Shown: positions 61,411 to 64,000 of the stretch, piece after piece
Layout of the letters: each line of letters starts with the position of its first letter
How positions within the stretch are numbered: position 1 is the stretch's first letter
Assembly: GCF_003369915.1 (NCBI RefSeq)
Contig: NC_046677.1
Span: 19,176,913 to 19,240,912, forward strand
Length of the DNA: 64,000 nt
Source of the DNA: Drosophila miranda
Taxonomy: Eukaryota > Arthropoda > Insecta > Diptera > Drosophilidae
Direction: 5' to 3'
The notes under the pieces: generated by a model
Told to the model about the DNA's origin: nothing
Databases searched by the model: none
The model's input: only the letters and a program-made list of their open reading frames with translations
Program-made: the position numbers and the translations under genes

Positions 61411-62183
61411 CAGAATCTCTAAATATGAAAAAGGGAGGTGATTTTACTTCTTTAAAAGCTAGAAAATGCTTAATTAAATTCTGTAAAATTTAATTCATTT
61501 TAGTTTTAATTGTGACACTGGCATTGTCATTTTTCTTATGTATTCAAATAAATTATCTTTTGTTAAAAAATGTGGCGCCGCCTAAATCTTAACGCCTGCT
61601 GGGCTGCAAATTTCTCTCGACACGGCGATGTTTATATGTATGTACAATGTACATACATATAACATATAGAATATGTATATCAAGAGAAACATGGAGATTT
61701 CGCACCCCCAGAATATTTAAGTACTAGTCTTTAAGCTGCTTTGTTTTCAATTGAACGACAAATTAACAGGCAAGCAGGAACGTCGATTCTAACATTAAAG
61801 TTGGTATTTTTTGAGAATATCTTCTTAGTTGAACCGCGCTATTAATGTAGGAGTACTTTGTGTAAAGAACAATATAAAGGTTACAAAAGTAAAGTTAAAG
61901 TTTTACAAACATGTCCAAAGATAACGTTTCCTAAAACATACCAATAAAATATATTAATATCTAAATCTCTGGCCTCATCCTTGTTTTACATGGTATAATG
62001 GAAGAACCAAAAAGCCGTTAATTGAATATATAAATATCTATTGAGATGTTTTAGACGGACTAAAGCAAAATTTTCGTTTCCGATTAAATTCAATATTGTC
62101 ACGACCTTCAAAGTTTTGTATTCCTTAGCTATGAGTCCGTGAATCGTTAATACTAATTTATTTACATATTCTATTATTACTTT
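61411..62183. other. AT-rich spacer downstream of the peptidase-like gene
   Basis: No gene. It contains GTATGTACAATGTACATACA-type palindromes near 61640 and the presumed 3' UTR of the gene ending at 62184. Confidence 0.35.

Positions 62184-64000
<1,817 letters not shown>

Overview
This is eukaryotic, fly-type nuclear DNA, almost certainly Drosophila. The evidence is spliced protein-coding genes with short GT-AG introns, AT-rich spacers full of (TATG/CATA)n runs, many DINE-1/INE-1-like (Helentron-derived) fragments, and remnants of LOA-like, R1-like, jockey-like and BEL/Pao retroelements. Gene density is low: six recognisable host genes in 64 kb, embedded in transposon debris beside a 10.5-kb satellite array. 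This looks like pericentromeric or otherwise heterochromatin-like chromatin, or a repeat-invaded segment next to it. No prokaryotic features, tRNA, rRNA or CRISPR were seen.

Layout. 1-3000: 3' part of a LOA-like non-LTR element plus an opposite-strand ORF2 scrap. 3215-13727: tandem satellite of 28 monomers of about 376 bp with higher-order repeats. 14247-17083 (-): Wdfy2 orthologue (WD40 + FYVE, 408 aa, 6 exons). 17698-19371 (+): LSm4, divergently paired with Wdfy2 across a 614-bp ATCGAT-rich promoter region. 20150-22000: BEL/Pao and R1-like debris and a satellite-related scrap. 22178-38113 (-): Shox-type paired-like homeobox gene (398 aa, 5 coding exons over 16 kb) whose introns hold R1-like, jockey-like, MITE-like and DINE-1-like insertions and a 451-bp tandem duplication. 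38114-42100: spacer with a second MITE copy and a gag remnant. 42101-46582 (-): secreted GH27 alpha-galactosidase / alpha-N-acetylgalactosaminidase (411 aa, 5 exons), with a BEL/Pao gag-protease remnant in intron 2. 46735-55100: transposon cluster, including two satellite-related fragments, an internally deleted LOA-like element and a 765-bp foldback element. 55748-56164: an unrecognised ORF. 57555-58550 (-): Maf1 (226 aa, 4 exons). 59690-60225: Harbinger-type transposase remnant. 61130-61410: LOA-like 3' end. 62184-64000 (-): C-terminal half of an S9B dipeptidyl-peptidase-like protein that runs off the window edge and lacks the catalytic serine.

The host genes do not form a pathway. They cover endosomal PI3P binding (Wdfy2), U6 snRNP/mRNA decay (LSm4), transcription (Shox), lysosomal glycan breakdown (GH27), RNA polymerase III repression (Maf1) and a cell-surface peptidase-like protein. 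The most interesting non-genic feature is the 376-bp satellite. Diverged, dispersed relatives of its monomer at about 21.4, 30.3, 49.2 and 51.4 kb are embedded in longer repeats, which suggests that the satellite arose by amplification from a mobile element. Exon boundaries were derived by hand from splice consensus, reading phase and family alignment recalled from knowledge; none was checked by a search.
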